A stretch of DNA of 30,143 bases, from positions 1-30,143 of the forward strand of contig JBGAPI010000062.1 in NCBI GenBank assembly GCA_044221335.1. The letters are read 5' to 3'. This DNA comes from JBGAPI01 sp044221335. Its GTDB lineage: Bacteria; Pseudomonadota; Gammaproteobacteria; Xanthomonadales; Ahniellaceae. Position numbers and translations under genes: made by a program. Within the stretch, counting starts at the first letter, position 1; every line of letters starts with the position of its first letter. Below the pieces are notes generated by a model. That model made no database searches. It saw only the letters and a program-made list of their open reading frames with translations, and was not told the DNA's origin. This document shows positions 7,678 to 16,721 of the stretch, one piece after another.

Positions 7678-10600
7678 ATGCTCGCAAGGACGATTCGGGC
7701 GATCGGCACGCTGTTGCTGTTGGCCACCAGCCACCTGGCCTTCGCTCAGACCACGATCACGACCTACCTCGACGTCGACCGCAGCGTCGGCACCGGTTGT
7801 ACGGTCACGACCTCGTCCGGGCCGATCAATGGCATCGACGTGCGGGTCGATACCGTCGCCACGGTCGGCAACACTCCGACAGTCAGCGGAACCAGCTACG
7901 CCTTCTGCACCGGCGGCAGCTTCGGCAGCGCCATCCCGTTTCCGCCCTCCGGTTATCCGGTCGGCGCCAACAACGGCACCGCTGGCTCCGACGTCGTCGA
8001 ATACGCCTTCCCGCTGGCGTCCATCTTCGGTGCCGGCCGGGTCGACGCCCAGGTCTACCTCGTCACCTCCGATGCCTCCGGCACCGACGTCCTGCTGACC
8101 GCGAACGGTGCCGCCGGCGGCGCGCCGATCATCCTGCTGGGACCGCAGATCACCATCCCGACGCTCGGCTTCGCCGGCGCCTGCCTGCTCGGCCTCGCGC
8201 TGCTCCTGATCTCGGGTCGCGTGCTGCGCCAGCGCCGCGTGCTGCGCGTGATCGGCTCGCTGCTGCTGCTGGTCTCCGGCACGGCGTGGGCGGCCACCAT
8301 CATTCTCGACGGCCAGATCGGCGACTGGACGGGCATCGCCCCGCTGGCGACCGACCCGGCCGGTGACACCTCCAGCGGCGCGCAGACGCTCGACATGCGG
8401 GCGGCGTTCTTCACGCTCGACGACAGCCGCGTCTACGGCCGCGTCGACATCGCCGACCTGCAGACGACGCCGCCGGTGTTCACCAGCGCGAACGCCACGA
8501 CCTTCACCGTCGGCACTGCCGGCACCTTCACCGTCACCGCGACCGGCCTGCCGGCGCCGACGATCAGCCAGACCGGCACCCTGCCGGCCGGCGTCACCTT
8601 CAATCCGGGCACCGGCGTGCTGTCGGGCACCCCCGCGGCCGGAACCGGCGGCACCTACGCCATCACCTTCACCGCGACCAACGGCATCGTGCCGGACGCG
8701 GTCCAGAACTTCACGCTGACGGTCAACCAGGCGCCGGCGATCACCAGCGCCAACAGCACGACCTTCACTGTCGGCACGGCGGGCACGTTCACGGTCACGG
8801 CGACCGGCTTCCCGGCGCCGACCTTCAGCGAGACCGGCGCGCTGCCGGCCGGCGTCACGCTGTCCGCCGCGGGCGTCCTCTCCGGCACGCCGGCCGCCGG
8901 GACCGGCGGCACCTATCCGATCACCATCACGGCCGCCAACGGCGTCGGCGCCAATGCGACCCAGAGCTTCACGCTGACGGTCAACCAGGCGCCGGCCATC
9001 ACCAGTGCGAACAGCACGACCTTCACCGTCGGAACGGCCGGCACCTTCACGGTCACCACCACCGGCGTGCCGAGCGCTGCGGCGATGGCGATCTCCGAGA
9101 CCGGAGCGCTGCCGACCGGCGTGACCTTCGTCAACAACAACGACGGCACCGCGACCCTGGCAGGTACGCCGGCCGCAGGCACCGGCGGCAGCTACGCGAT
9201 CGTGATCACGGCGAACAACGGCGTCGCCCCGAACGCGACCCAGAACTTCACGCTGACGGTCAACGAGGCGCCGACGATCACCAGCGCCAACAGCACGACC
9301 TTCGTGGTCGGAACCGCGGGCAGCTTCACGGTCACGGCGAGTGGATTCCCGGCATCGAGCTTCAGCGCGACCGGTACGTTGCCGACCGGCGTGACGCTGT
9401 CCACCGCGGGCGTGCTGTCCGGCACGCCGGCCGCCGGCACCGGCGGCAGCTACCCGATCGTGATCACCGCGAACAACGGCATCGCCCCGAATGCGACCCA
9501 GAACTTCACCCTGACGGTGAACCAGGCGCCGGCGATCACCAGCGCCAACGGCACGACCTTCACGGTCGGCACCGCCGGCACCTTCACGGTCACCACCACC
9601 GGCGTGCCGAGTGGTGCGACGATGGTGATCGGCGAGACGGGCGCGCTGCCGGCCGGCGTCACCTTCGTCAACAACAACAACGGCACCGCGACGCTGTCCG
9701 GCACGCCGGGCGCCGGCACCGGCGGCACCTATCCGATCACGATCACCGCCAACAACGGCGTGACGCCGAACGCGACCCAGAGCTTCACGCTGACGGTCAA
9801 TCAGGCGCCGGCGATCACCAGCGCCAACGCCACGACCTTCACGCTGAACACCCCGAGCACGTTCACGGTGACGACCACCGGCTTTCCGAGCGGCGCGACG
9901 ATGGTGATCAGCGAGACCGGCGCGCTGCCGGCCGGCATCACCTTCACCAACAACAACGACGGCACGGCGACGATCGGCGGCACGCCGACCGCGGGTGGCG
10001 TGTTCCCGATCACGATCACCGCCAACAACGGCGTCGGTACCCAGGCGACGCAGAGCTTCACGCTGTCGGTGACCCAGCCGCCGTCGATCACCAGCGCGAA
10101 CAGCACGACCTTCACCGTGGGGTCCGCCGGCACCTTCACGGTCACCACCACCGGCGTGCCGAGCGGCGCGTCGATGGTGATCAGCCAGACCGGCGCGCTG
10201 CCGGCCGGCGTCACCTTCGTCAACAACAACAACGGCACGGCAACGCTGTCCGGTACTCCGGGCGCGGGCACCGGCGGCAGCTATCCGATCACGATCACCG
10301 CGAACAACGGCGTGGCGCCGAACGCGACCCAGAACTTCACCCTCAACGTGAACCAGGCGCCGGCGATCACCAGCGCCAACAACACGACCTTCGTCGTGGG
10401 TACGCTGGGCAGCTTCAACGTCACCGCGTCGGGCAACCCGGCCTCGACCTTCAGCTTCACCGGCACGCTGCCCTCCGGCGTGACGCTGTCCGCCGCGGGT
10501 GTGCTGTCCGGTACGCCGGGCGCGGGCACCGGCGGCAGTTACCCGATCACGATCACCGCGACCAACGGCGTCGCGCCGAACGCGACCCAGAACTTCACCC

Positions 10601-13600
10601 TGAACGTCAATCAGGCGCCTGCGATCACCAGCGCCAACGCCGCGACGTTCACCGTCGGTACCCTCGGCACCTTCAGCGTCACGACGACCGGCGTCCCGAG
10701 CGGGGCGTCGATGGCGATCAGCGCGACCGGCGCGCTGCCGGCCGGCGTCACCTTCGTCAACAACAACAACGGCACCGCGACGCTGTCCGGCACGCCGGGA
10801 GCCGGCACCGGCGGCACCTATCCGATCACGATCACCGCCAACAACGGCGTGGCGCCGAACGCGACGCAGAGCTTCACGCTGACCATCAACCAGGCGCCGG
10901 CGATCACCAGCGCCAACAGTGCGACGTTCACGCTGAACTCGCCGAACACCTTCACCGTCACCACCACGGGCTTCCCGTCCGGTGCGACGATGGTGATCAG
11001 CGAGACCGGCGCACTGCCGACGGGCGTCACCTTCACCAACAACAACAACGGCACGGCGACGCTCGCCGGCACGCCGACCGTGGGCGGCACGTTCCCGATC
11101 ACGATCACCGCCAACAACGGCGTCGGTACCCAGGCGACCCAGAGCTTCACGCTGTCGGTGACCCAGCCGCCGTCCTTCACCAGCGTCGCCAACGCGACCT
11201 TCACGGTCGGTCAGCTGGGGACCTTCAGCGTCACCACCACCGGCGTCCCGACGGTGACCTCGATCACCCGCGGCGGTGCCGCGCTGCCGACCGGCGTGAC
11301 CTTCACCGACAACGGCAACGGCACTGGCACGCTCACCGGCACGCCGGGTGCGGGCACCGGCGGCACCTACGCCATCACCTTCACCGCGACCAACGGCGTG
11401 GCGCCGAACGCGACCCAGAACTTCACGCTGACGGTCAACCAGGCGCCGGCAATCACCAGCGCCAACAGCACGACCTTCACGCTGAATACGCTGAGCACGT
11501 TCACCGTGACGACCACGGGCTTCCCGAGCGGCGCGACGATGGTGATCAGCGAGACCGGCGCGCTGCCGGCCGGCGTCACCTTCACCAACAACAACAACGG
11601 CACCGCGACCCTCGGCGGCACGCCGACGGCCGGCGGCACCTTCCCGATCACGATCACCGCCAACAACGGTGTCGGAACCCAGGCGACCCAGAACTTCACG
11701 CTGACGGTCAGCCAGCCGCCGTCGATCACCAGCGCGAACAGCACGACGTTCGCCGTCGGGACTCCGGGGACCTTCACCGTCACCACGACCGGCATCCCGA
11801 CGGTGACCTCGATCACCCGGGGCGGCGCGGCGCTGCCGACCGGCGTGACCTTCACCGACAACGGCAACGGCACCGCCACGCTGGCCGGAACGCCGGGTGC
11901 GGGCACGGGTGGCACGTATGCCATCACCTTCACCGCGACCAACGGCGTGCCGCCGAACGCGACCCAGAACTTCACGCTGACGGTCAACCAGGCGCCGGCG
12001 ATCACCAGCGCGAACAACGTGACCTTCCCGATCGGCCAGGCCGGCACGTTCAGCGTCACCACCACTGGCTTCCCGACCGGCGCGTCGATGGCGATCAACG
12101 CGACCGGCACGCTGCCGGCCGGCGTCACCTTCGTCAACAACAACAACGGCACCGCCACGCTGTCCGGTACCCCGGGCGCCGGCACGGCGGGCAACTACCC
12201 GCTCAACATCACGGCGGCGAACGGCGTCCTGCCGAATGCGAACCAGGCCTTCAGCCTGACCGTGTCCTGCCCGGTGATCACGTTCACGCCGGCAGCGACC
12301 ACGTTCAACAACAACTTCGGCACGGCGTTCTCGCAGTCCTTCACCGGCGCCGGCGGCACCGGCCCGTACACCTTCGCGATCTCCGCGGGCGCGCTGCCGG
12401 CCGGCATCACGCTCGCCGGTACCACGGTCAGCGGCACCGCCACCGATGCCGGCACCAGCAACTTCAGCCTGACCGCGACCGACGCCCTCGGCTGCTCGTC
12501 CGCGCCGCAGGCCTACGTGCTCAACGTCAACCTCGTCGCCGGCAACGACAACTACTCCGCGCTCGGCAACGTGCTGGTCGACTCCTCGACCGGCACCGCG
12601 TTCACCGTCACCACGAACGACAGCTTCCCGGCCGGCACCACGATCAGCGCCTTCGACGCGACCAGCACCGGCGGGGGCCAGGTCACGATGACGACGTCGG
12701 GGGCCAACATCGGCCAGTTCACCTATGACCCGCCGCGCGGCAAGTCGAGCGGTACGGACACCTTCACCTACACGCTGTCGCGCAACGGCCGCTCGGCGAC
12801 CGGAACGGTGACCTTCACCGTGGCCGGCCGCGTCTGGTTCATCAACAACAACGCCGGTGCCTGCAGTGCGACCTGCGACGGTCGCCTGTCGCATCCCTAC
12901 GCCAACACCTCGAATTTCCAGACCGACAACACCGGTGTGGGTGTCAATCCGGCGGCGAACGATCCGATCTTCGTCTACGGCGGCGGCGCCGCCTACAGCG
13001 GAGCGCTGGTCCTGCTGAACGGCCAGCGCCTGATCGGACGCGGGGCCACCGGCACGCTGGCGGCCCTCGGCGTCCTGGCGCCGCAGGCCGGCCAGACGCT
13101 GCCGACCACCGGCGGCACCTCCCCGGTGCTCGGCAGTTCCGGCGTCGTGGTGACGCTCGGCACCGGCAACTTCATCCACGGCCTCACGCTGGGTGACGGC
13201 ACCACCGCGCTGCTCGGCAACGGTTTCGGCACGCTGACCATGAACGACAACGTCGTGATCAACGGCGGCGGCGTCGCGATGAATCTGGTCAACGGTGCCC
13301 TGGCGGTGACGACCAACTCCGTCACGTCGACCGGCGGCGCCAACAACATCACGATGTCCCAGGTCACTGGCAATGCGACGCTCGGCAGCGGCACGCTGAG
13401 CGGTGCGACCAGCACCAGCTTCGTGATCGGCACCGCGACCGCGAGCAGCGGCGGCACCGCGACGATCAGCTACGGCGGCACCATCAGCCAGGCCAGCAGC
13501 GGGCAGTTGGCGGTGCAGGTGCGCAACCGCACCGGCGGCACGCTGACCCTGAGCGGCCAGGTCACCGCGAATTCGGGCGGCGCGGCCGGCGTCTCGCTGA

Positions 13601-15123
13601 CCAGCAACACCGGATCGACGATCGCCTTCACCGGCGGCCTTGCCCTCAGTACCGGCACCAATCCGGCGTTCACCGCGACCGGTGGCGGCACGGTGACGGC
13701 GACGCAGAACAACACCTCGATCGTCAACACGCTGGCGACGACGACCGGCACTGCGTTGAACGTCGCCAATACGACGATCGGTGCCGCCGGACTGACCTTC
13801 CGCAGCATCGCGTCGAACGGCGCCACGAGCGGCATCATCGTCAACGCCACCGGCACCAGCGGCGGGCTGACGGTCACCGGCAACGGCGGCGCCTGCACCT
13901 CGGCGGGAACCTGCACCGGTGGCGCGATCCAGAACTCGACCGGCGATGGCGTGGTCCTGACCGCGACCGACAGCCCGAGCTTCACCCGCTTCAACGTGAC
14001 CGACTCCGCCGGTACCGGCGCGGACGACGGCATGGTGCTGACCAACATCACGGGCACCGTGACGATCGCGAACAGCACGTTCATCAACAACCCGCACAAT
14101 GGCGTCACGGTCGACAACAACAACACCAACATGGCCGCGTTCAACTTCACCAACTCGACCATCTCCTGCGCGGTCGGCCAGCCCTGCCAGCCCTCGGGTT
14201 CGATCGGCAACGACGGCCTGCTGCTGTCGATGAGGGGCACCTCCGTGCTGCCGGTCGGCGTGGTGAGCGGCTCTACCTTCACCAACCTGCGCGCGGTCGG
14301 CGTGCAGATCCAGGGCAACGACAGCGCGAAGATCGGCGACACCTCGGTGGCAGCCAACGCGCAGACCGCGGCCAATTCCTTCGTCGTGTCGAACAACACG
14401 TTCACCGGCAACGGCCAGGGCATCGACATGGATACGTCGCAGACCGCGAGCATGAGCTTCCGTGCGCAGACCAACACCCTGACCCTTACCCAGGCGGCGG
14501 TCATCAACGCGTTCACGGCCGCGGGCGCCGGCACCGCCGGAACGATGTACGGGTTCATCGACGGCAACATCATCGGTAGTGCCGGAACCAGGGACTCGGG
14601 CTCGGTGTTCGGCAGCGGCATTCGTGCCGTGATCCAGGGCGACGCCACCACGGGCGCGATCACGATCAGCAACAACACGGTCCGTGAGGTCGCGAACGCC
14701 GACGTGATCACCCTGTTCGGCCAGAACGGCAACGCGACGGCCGGCACCGGCCGCGCCCGCTTCAAGGTCACCGGCAACAACCTGCCGGCGATCAGCGGGT
14801 CGAACCAGGCGTTCTGCGGTCCGGCCGCCACGCCGTGCGCCGGCGCCGGCATCTTCGTGCTGGCCGACGAAGGCAACCCGGTCTGCTCGATCGTCACCGG
14901 CAACTCGGTGTACGACGTGTCCACGGCGAACGGCAGCTTCGACATCTACCTCGCCGAGCGCGTCGGTCCGCCGGCGGGCGCGCAGCTGACGGTGGAGGGC
15001 ACCGGCGCGGTGCTGACCTACGTCAATGCCAACAACACCCTGACCGGTGCGAACAAGAGCATCGACGAATCCGGTGGCGTCACCACGGTCGGTGCCGGCA
15101 CCTGTGGCGCGTTCACGCAGTAG
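7678..15123 (+). CDS. Giant secreted surface protein: Ig-like repeats plus beta-helix, fused N-terminus
   Basis: A 2481-aa Thr/Asn/Gly-rich exported protein. Order of parts: signal peptide (cleavage likely after SHLAFA, residue about 23); a small beta domain to residue about 155; an IPTL-CTERM-like tripartite segment (160-187); a second signal-peptide-like segment (188-205, ending GTAWA); a DOMON/CBM9-like stretch starting ILDGQIGDWTGIAPL; then 14 Ig-like (He_PIG-type) repeats (8470-12270) and one divergent repeat. A cadherin/VCBS-like domain (about 1622-1715) and a right-handed beta-helix-like region (about 1716-2481) follow. No anchoring motif is visible at the C-terminus. ATG 7678 has a purine-rich GGGGA upstream. 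It is probably an adhesin or extracellular matrix protein, with collar-domain genes directly downstream. The fusion could be real or could mark two tandem genes read as one. Confidence 0.87.
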   Translation: MLARTIRAIGTLLLLATSHLAFAQTTITTYLDVDRSVGTGCTVTTSSGPINGIDVRVDTVATVGNTPTVSGTSYAFCTGGSFGSAIPFPPSGYPVGANNGTAGSDVVEYAFPLASIFGAGRVDAQVYLVTSDASGTDVLLTANGAAGGAPIILLGPQITIPTLGFAGACLLGLALLLISGRVLRQRRVLRVIGSLLLLVSGTAWAATIILDGQIGDWTGIAPLATDPAGDTSSGAQTLDMRAAFFTLDDSRVYGRVDIADLQTTPPVFTSANATTFTVGTAGTFTVTATGLPAPTISQTGTLPAGVTFNPGTGVLSGTPAAGTGGTYAITFTATNGIVPDAVQNFTLTVNQAPAITSANSTTFTVGTAGTFTVTATGFPAPTFSETGALPAGVTLSAAGVLSGTPAAGTGGTYPITITAANGVGANATQSFTLTVNQAPAITSANSTTFTVGTAGTFTVTTTGVPSAAAMAISETGALPTGVTFVNNNDGTATLAGTPAAGTGGSYAIVITANNGVAPNATQNFTLTVNEAPTITSANSTTFVVGTAGSFTVTASGFPASSFSATGTLPTGVTLSTAGVLSGTPAAGTGGSYPIVITANNGIAPNATQNFTLTVNQAPAITSANGTTFTVGTAGTFTVTTTGVPSGATMVIGETGALPAGVTFVNNNNGTATLSGTPGAGTGGTYPITITANNGVTPNATQSFTLTVNQAPAITSANATTFTLNTPSTFTVTTTGFPSGATMVISETGALPAGITFTNNNDGTATIGGTPTAGGVFPITITANNGVGTQATQSFTLSVTQPPSITSANSTTFTVGSAGTFTVTTTGVPSGASMVISQTGALPAGVTFVNNNNGTATLSGTPGAGTGGSYPITITANNGVAPNATQNFTLNVNQAPAITSANNTTFVVGTLGSFNVTASGNPASTFSFTGTLPSGVTLSAAGVLSGTPGAGTGGSYPITITATNGVAPNATQNFTLNVNQAPAITSANAATFTVGTLGTFSVTTTGVPSGASMAISATGALPAGVTFVNNNNGTATLSGTPGAGTGGTYPITITANNGVAPNATQSFTLTINQAPAITSANSATFTLNSPNTFTVTTTGFPSGATMVISETGALPTGVTFTNNNNGTATLAGTPTVGGTFPITITANNGVGTQATQSFTLSVTQPPSFTSVANATFTVGQLGTFSVTTTGVPTVTSITRGGAALPTGVTFTDNGNGTGTLTGTPGAGTGGTYAITFTATNGVAPNATQNFTLTVNQAPAITSANSTTFTLNTLSTFTVTTTGFPSGATMVISETGALPAGVTFTNNNNGTATLGGTPTAGGTFPITITANNGVGTQATQNFTLTVSQPPSITSANSTTFAVGTPGTFTVTTTGIPTVTSITRGGAALPTGVTFTDNGNGTATLAGTPGAGTGGTYAITFTATNGVPPNATQNFTLTVNQAPAITSANNVTFPIGQAGTFSVTTTGFPTGASMAINATGTLPAGVTFVNNNNGTATLSGTPGAGTAGNYPLNITAANGVLPNANQAFSLTVSCPVITFTPAATTFNNNFGTAFSQSFTGAGGTGPYTFAISAGALPAGITLAGTTVSGTATDAGTSNFSLTATDALGCSSAPQAYVLNVNLVAGNDNYSALGNVLVDSSTGTAFTVTTNDSFPAGTTISAFDATSTGGGQVTMTTSGANIGQFTYDPPRGKSSGTDTFTYTLSRNGRSATGTVTFTVAGRVWFINNNAGACSATCDGRLSHPYANTSNFQTDNTGVGVNPAANDPIFVYGGGAAYSGALVLLNGQRLIGRGATGTLAALGVLAPQAGQTLPTTGGTSPVLGSSGVVVTLGTGNFIHGLTLGDGTTALLGNGFGTLTMNDNVVINGGGVAMNLVNGALAVTTNSVTSTGGANNITMSQVTGNATLGSGTLSGATSTSFVIGTATASSGGTATISYGGTISQASSGQLAVQVRNRTGGTLTLSGQVTANSGGAAGVSLTSNTGSTIAFTGGLALSTGTNPAFTATGGGTVTATQNNTSIVNTLATTTGTALNVANTTIGAAGLTFRSIASNGATSGIIVNATGTSGGLTVTGNGGACTSAGTCTGGAIQNSTGDGVVLTATDSPSFTRFNVTDSAGTGADDGMVLTNITGTVTIANSTFINNPHNGVTVDNNNTNMAAFNFTNSTISCAVGQPCQPSGSIGNDGLLLSMRGTSVLPVGVVSGSTFTNLRAVGVQIQGNDSAKIGDTSVAANAQTAANSFVVSNNTFTGNGQGIDMDTSQTASMSFRAQTNTLTLTQAAVINAFTAAGAGTAGTMYGFIDGNIIGSAGTRDSGSVFGSGIRAVIQGDATTGAITISNNTVREVANADVITLFGQNGNATAGTGRARFKVTGNNLPAISGSNQAFCGPAATPCAGAGIFVLADEGNPVCSIVTGNSVYDVSTANGSFDIYLAERVGPPAGAQLTVEGTGAVLTYVNANNTLTGANKSIDESGGVTTVGAGTCGAFTQ
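8155..8238 (+). other. Internal IPTL-CTERM-like sorting segment within the giant protein
   Basis: Residues 160-187 of the giant protein read IPTLGFAG, then a roughly 15-residue hydrophobic helix, then the basic cluster RVLRQRR. This is the three-part layout of IPTLxxWG-CTERM signals, which are normally the last residues of a protein and are handled by an exosortase of the XrtH type. The conserved Trp is replaced by Ala here. More than 2290 residues follow, which is not the normal placement. Confidence 0.7.
8239..8292 (+). other. Second, internal signal-peptide-like segment
   Basis: Residues 188-205 (VLRVIGSLLLLVSGTAWA) have a basic start, a leucine-rich core and an A-x-A-type end (AWA before ATII). 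They follow directly after the basic tail of the sorting-like segment. In-frame GTG codons at 8239 and 8248 could start a separate polypeptide, though no good ribosome-binding site is visible before them. Confidence 0.6.
8470..12270 (+). repeat. Fourteen in-frame Ig-like repeats of 258-279 bp
   Basis: Repeats start at 8470, 8731, 8989, 9268, 9526, 9805, 10078, 10357, 10615, 10894, 11167, 11443, 11716 and 11992. Each begins with APAITSAN or PPSITSAN and ends with NFTLTVNQ or a variant. Four length classes occur: about 258 bp (repeats 1, 2, 4, 8; the first is 261), 279 bp (3, 5, 7, 9, 14), 273 bp (6, 10, 12) and 276 bp (11, 13). The classes differ in the middle (SAAGVLSG against NNNNGTATLSG or DNGNGTATLAG) and in the tail (GVGTQATQ in the 273-bp class). 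All lengths are multiples of three, so unequal recombination would change repeat number without breaking the frame. Confidence 0.93.
10894..11991 (+). repeat. Tandem duplication of a 549-bp two-repeat unit
   Basis: Repeats 10-11 (10894-11442) and 12-13 (11443-11991) each form a 273+276 bp pair with the same class order and the same rare segment PTVTSITRGGAALPTGVTF in the second member. Both units are exactly 549 bp. This points to one relatively recent duplication of a two-domain block. Confidence 0.8.
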
Positions 15124-15162
15124 CGACGACCCCATCCACGGACTGAGCAGAGGACCGCAACC

Positions 15163-15666
15163 ATGGCAGAACCGTTTCTGAGCGAAATCCGGATCTTCAG
15201 CTTCGGCTTCCCGCCGAAGGGCTGGGCCTTGTGCAACGGGCAGCTCCTGCCGATCAACCAGAACCAGGGACTGTTCTCGCTGCTCGGCACGACCTATGGC
15301 GGGGATGGCCGGACGAACTTCGCCCTGCCGAACCTGCAGGGCAACGTGCCGATCAGCTGGAACAACGGCCACACCCTGGGCGAGCGGGGCGGCGAGCAGG
15401 GACATACGCTGAGCGTGACCGAGTTGCCCACGCACTCGCACGACCTCGTCGCCAGTGCCGGAGCCGGTAGCGCGATCATCCCGACTGGCAACCTCCTCAC
15501 CAGCAGTCCCCAGCAGCTCTATCACGCGGTGGACGGCAACCTCGCGCCGATGAACGCCGGCGAGATCGGCCCGAACGGCGGCAGCCAGGCCCATCTCAAC
15601 ATGCAGCCCTTCCTGGTGCTGAATTTCAGCATCGCCCTGCAGGGCATTTTCCCGAGCCAGACCTGA
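15163..15666 (+). CDS. Tail-collar domain protein 1 (MdpB-like)
   Basis: A 167-aa protein of the phage tail-collar/microcystin-dependent-protein (MdpB) family. These proteins carry the short-tail-fibre collar fold, but many bacterial copies are not in prophages and have no established role. Visible family marks are SEIRIFSFGFPPKGWALCNG at the start, LLGTTYGGDGRTNFALPNLQG, the TELPTHSH metal-binding-like motif, and a C-terminal NMQPFLVLNFSIALQG. ATG 15163 is preceded by AGAGGA at a good distance. It is the first of three tandem paralogues and lies 39 bases after the giant surface protein, so co-transcription is likely. No signal peptide is present, so any export would need another route. Confidence 0.9.
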   Translation: MAEPFLSEIRIFSFGFPPKGWALCNGQLLPINQNQGLFSLLGTTYGGDGRTNFALPNLQGNVPISWNNGHTLGERGGEQGHTLSVTELPTHSHDLVASAGAGSAIIPTGNLLTSSPQQLYHAVDGNLAPMNAGEIGPNGGSQAHLNMQPFLVLNFSIALQGIFPSQT

Positions 15667-15678
15667 GGAGCGACCCCC

Positions 15679-16182
15679 ATGGCACAACCTTATGTCGGTG
15701 AAATTCGGATCTTCGCGGGCAATTTCGCGCCCGCCGGCTGGATGCTCTGCGAAGGGCAGCTGCTGCCGATCGCCGAGTACGAGACCCTGTTCAACCTGAT
15801 CGGCACGACCTACGGCGGCGACGGCCAGAGCACGTTTTCCCTGCCGGATCTGCGGGGTCGAATCCCGCTGCACTTCGGCAACGGCTTCACGCTCGCCGAG
15901 ACGGGTGGCGTCGAAACGGTCACGCTGACGATCAATCAGATTCCCTCGCACAGCCACCCGCTGATCGCGACCACGTCGACTGCCAACGACACCCAGGCGA
16001 ACGGCAACCTGCTGTCGCAGGCCAGTGCCTACTTTCCCTATCTCAATGCGGCACCGACGGTGTCGATGGCGACGCAGAGTGTCGGAGCGACCGGCGGCAA
16101 CCAGCCGCACGACAATTTCCAACCCTATCTCTGCCTCAATTTCATCATCTCGCTGTTCGGCATCTTCCCGTCGCAGACTTAG
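15679..16182 (+). CDS. Tail-collar domain protein 2 (MdpB-like)
   Basis: Second paralogue, also 167 aa, with the same architecture: VGEIRIFAGNFAPAGWMLCE, IGTTYGGDGQSTFSLPDLRG, NQIPSHSHPL, and the C-terminal block QPYLCLNFIISLFGIFPSQT. Its last residues match those of paralogue 1 (FPSQT). The ribosome-binding site GAGGAG begins at the stop codon of paralogue 1, implying coupled translation and a fixed ratio of the three products. The middle region, between the HSH motif and the C-terminal block, is the most divergent part. In tail fibres the corresponding region is the exposed, receptor-facing part; that is family knowledge, not evidence here. Confidence 0.9.
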   Translation: MAQPYVGEIRIFAGNFAPAGWMLCEGQLLPIAEYETLFNLIGTTYGGDGQSTFSLPDLRGRIPLHFGNGFTLAETGGVETVTLTINQIPSHSHPLIATTSTANDTQANGNLLSQASAYFPYLNAAPTVSMATQSVGATGGNQPHDNFQPYLCLNFIISLFGIFPSQT

Positions 16183-16191
16183 GAGCACACC

Positions 16192-16713
16192 GTGGATCCT
16201 TTTGTCGCAGAAATCCGCATCTTTCCGTTCAACTTCGCTCCCAAAGGCTGGGCGTTCTGCTCCGGCCAGATCCTGCCGCTGTCGCAGAACACCGCACTGT
16301 TTTCGCTGCTGGGGACGACCTACGGCGGCGACGGCAAATCGAATTTCGCGCTGCCCAACCTCGATGGCCGCGCGCCGATGCATCCGGGACAGGGGCCGGG
16401 GCTGTCGCTGCACGACCTCGGCGAGGCCGCCGGTACCGAGACCGTGAGCCTGTTGATCACCGAGATTCCGGGACACAGCCACGCGCTGAAGGCCAACACC
16501 ACGACGGCGACCAAGTCGACGCCGTCCGGCAACAGTCTGTCACGCGTGTCCGGCGCCACGCCCTTCGTTCCCCCGCCCGCGACGCCGACGGTGAATCTCG
16601 CGGCACAGAGCATTTCCCCCGCCGGTGGTGGCCAGCCGCACAACAACATGCAGCCCTACCTGACTTTGAATTTTTGCATCGCCTTGCAGGGTGTTTATCC
16701 GCCTCGCACCTGA
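16192..16713 (+). CDS. Tail-collar domain protein 3 (MdpB-like)
   Basis: Third paralogue, 173 aa, starting at GTG 16192. The site TAGGAG overlaps the stop of paralogue 2. Conserved motifs are VAEIRIFPFNFAPKGWAFCS, LLGTTYGGDGKSNFALPNLDG, TEIPGHSHAL, and NMQPYLTLNFCIALQGVYPP. It has a longer Thr/Ser/Pro-rich insert after the HSH motif than its neighbours. The N-terminus and the C-terminal block are nearly constant across the three genes, as expected for subunits that assemble together, perhaps as a heterotrimer (inference). The stop at 16711-16713 is followed within ten bases by a perfect hairpin that also contains the next start codon. Confidence 0.9.
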   Translation: MDPFVAEIRIFPFNFAPKGWAFCSGQILPLSQNTALFSLLGTTYGGDGKSNFALPNLDGRAPMHPGQGPGLSLHDLGEAAGTETVSLLITEIPGHSHALKANTTTATKSTPSGNSLSRVSGATPFVPPPATPTVNLAAQSISPAGGGQPHNNMQPYLTLNFCIALQGVYPPRT

Positions 16714-16721
16714 TCGGACTA

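Noticed and set aside
8470..12270. CRISPR-like or minisatellite array
   Set aside because: The repeats are coding, vary in protein-compatible ways, and have no unique spacers.
8433..12461. A ladder of similar small minus-strand ORFs starting MPPVPA or MPAAGVP
   Set aside because: They recur with the period of the Ig-like repeats and are antisense copies of them, not a gene family.
7624..16482. An open frame of about 2950 codons on the minus strand, antisense to the giant surface protein and the collar genes
   Set aside because: It is low-complexity (R, G, A, D, V) and mirrors the repeats of the plus-strand gene. Very GC-rich codon use on one strand removes stops from the paired antisense frame. 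No domain is recognisable, whereas the plus strand encodes clear domains.
15163..16713. Prophage or tailocin remnant
   Set aside because: Only collar-domain proteins are present. There are no tail tube, sheath, baseplate, tape-measure, lysis or integrase genes, and the flanks are ordinary chromosomal genes.
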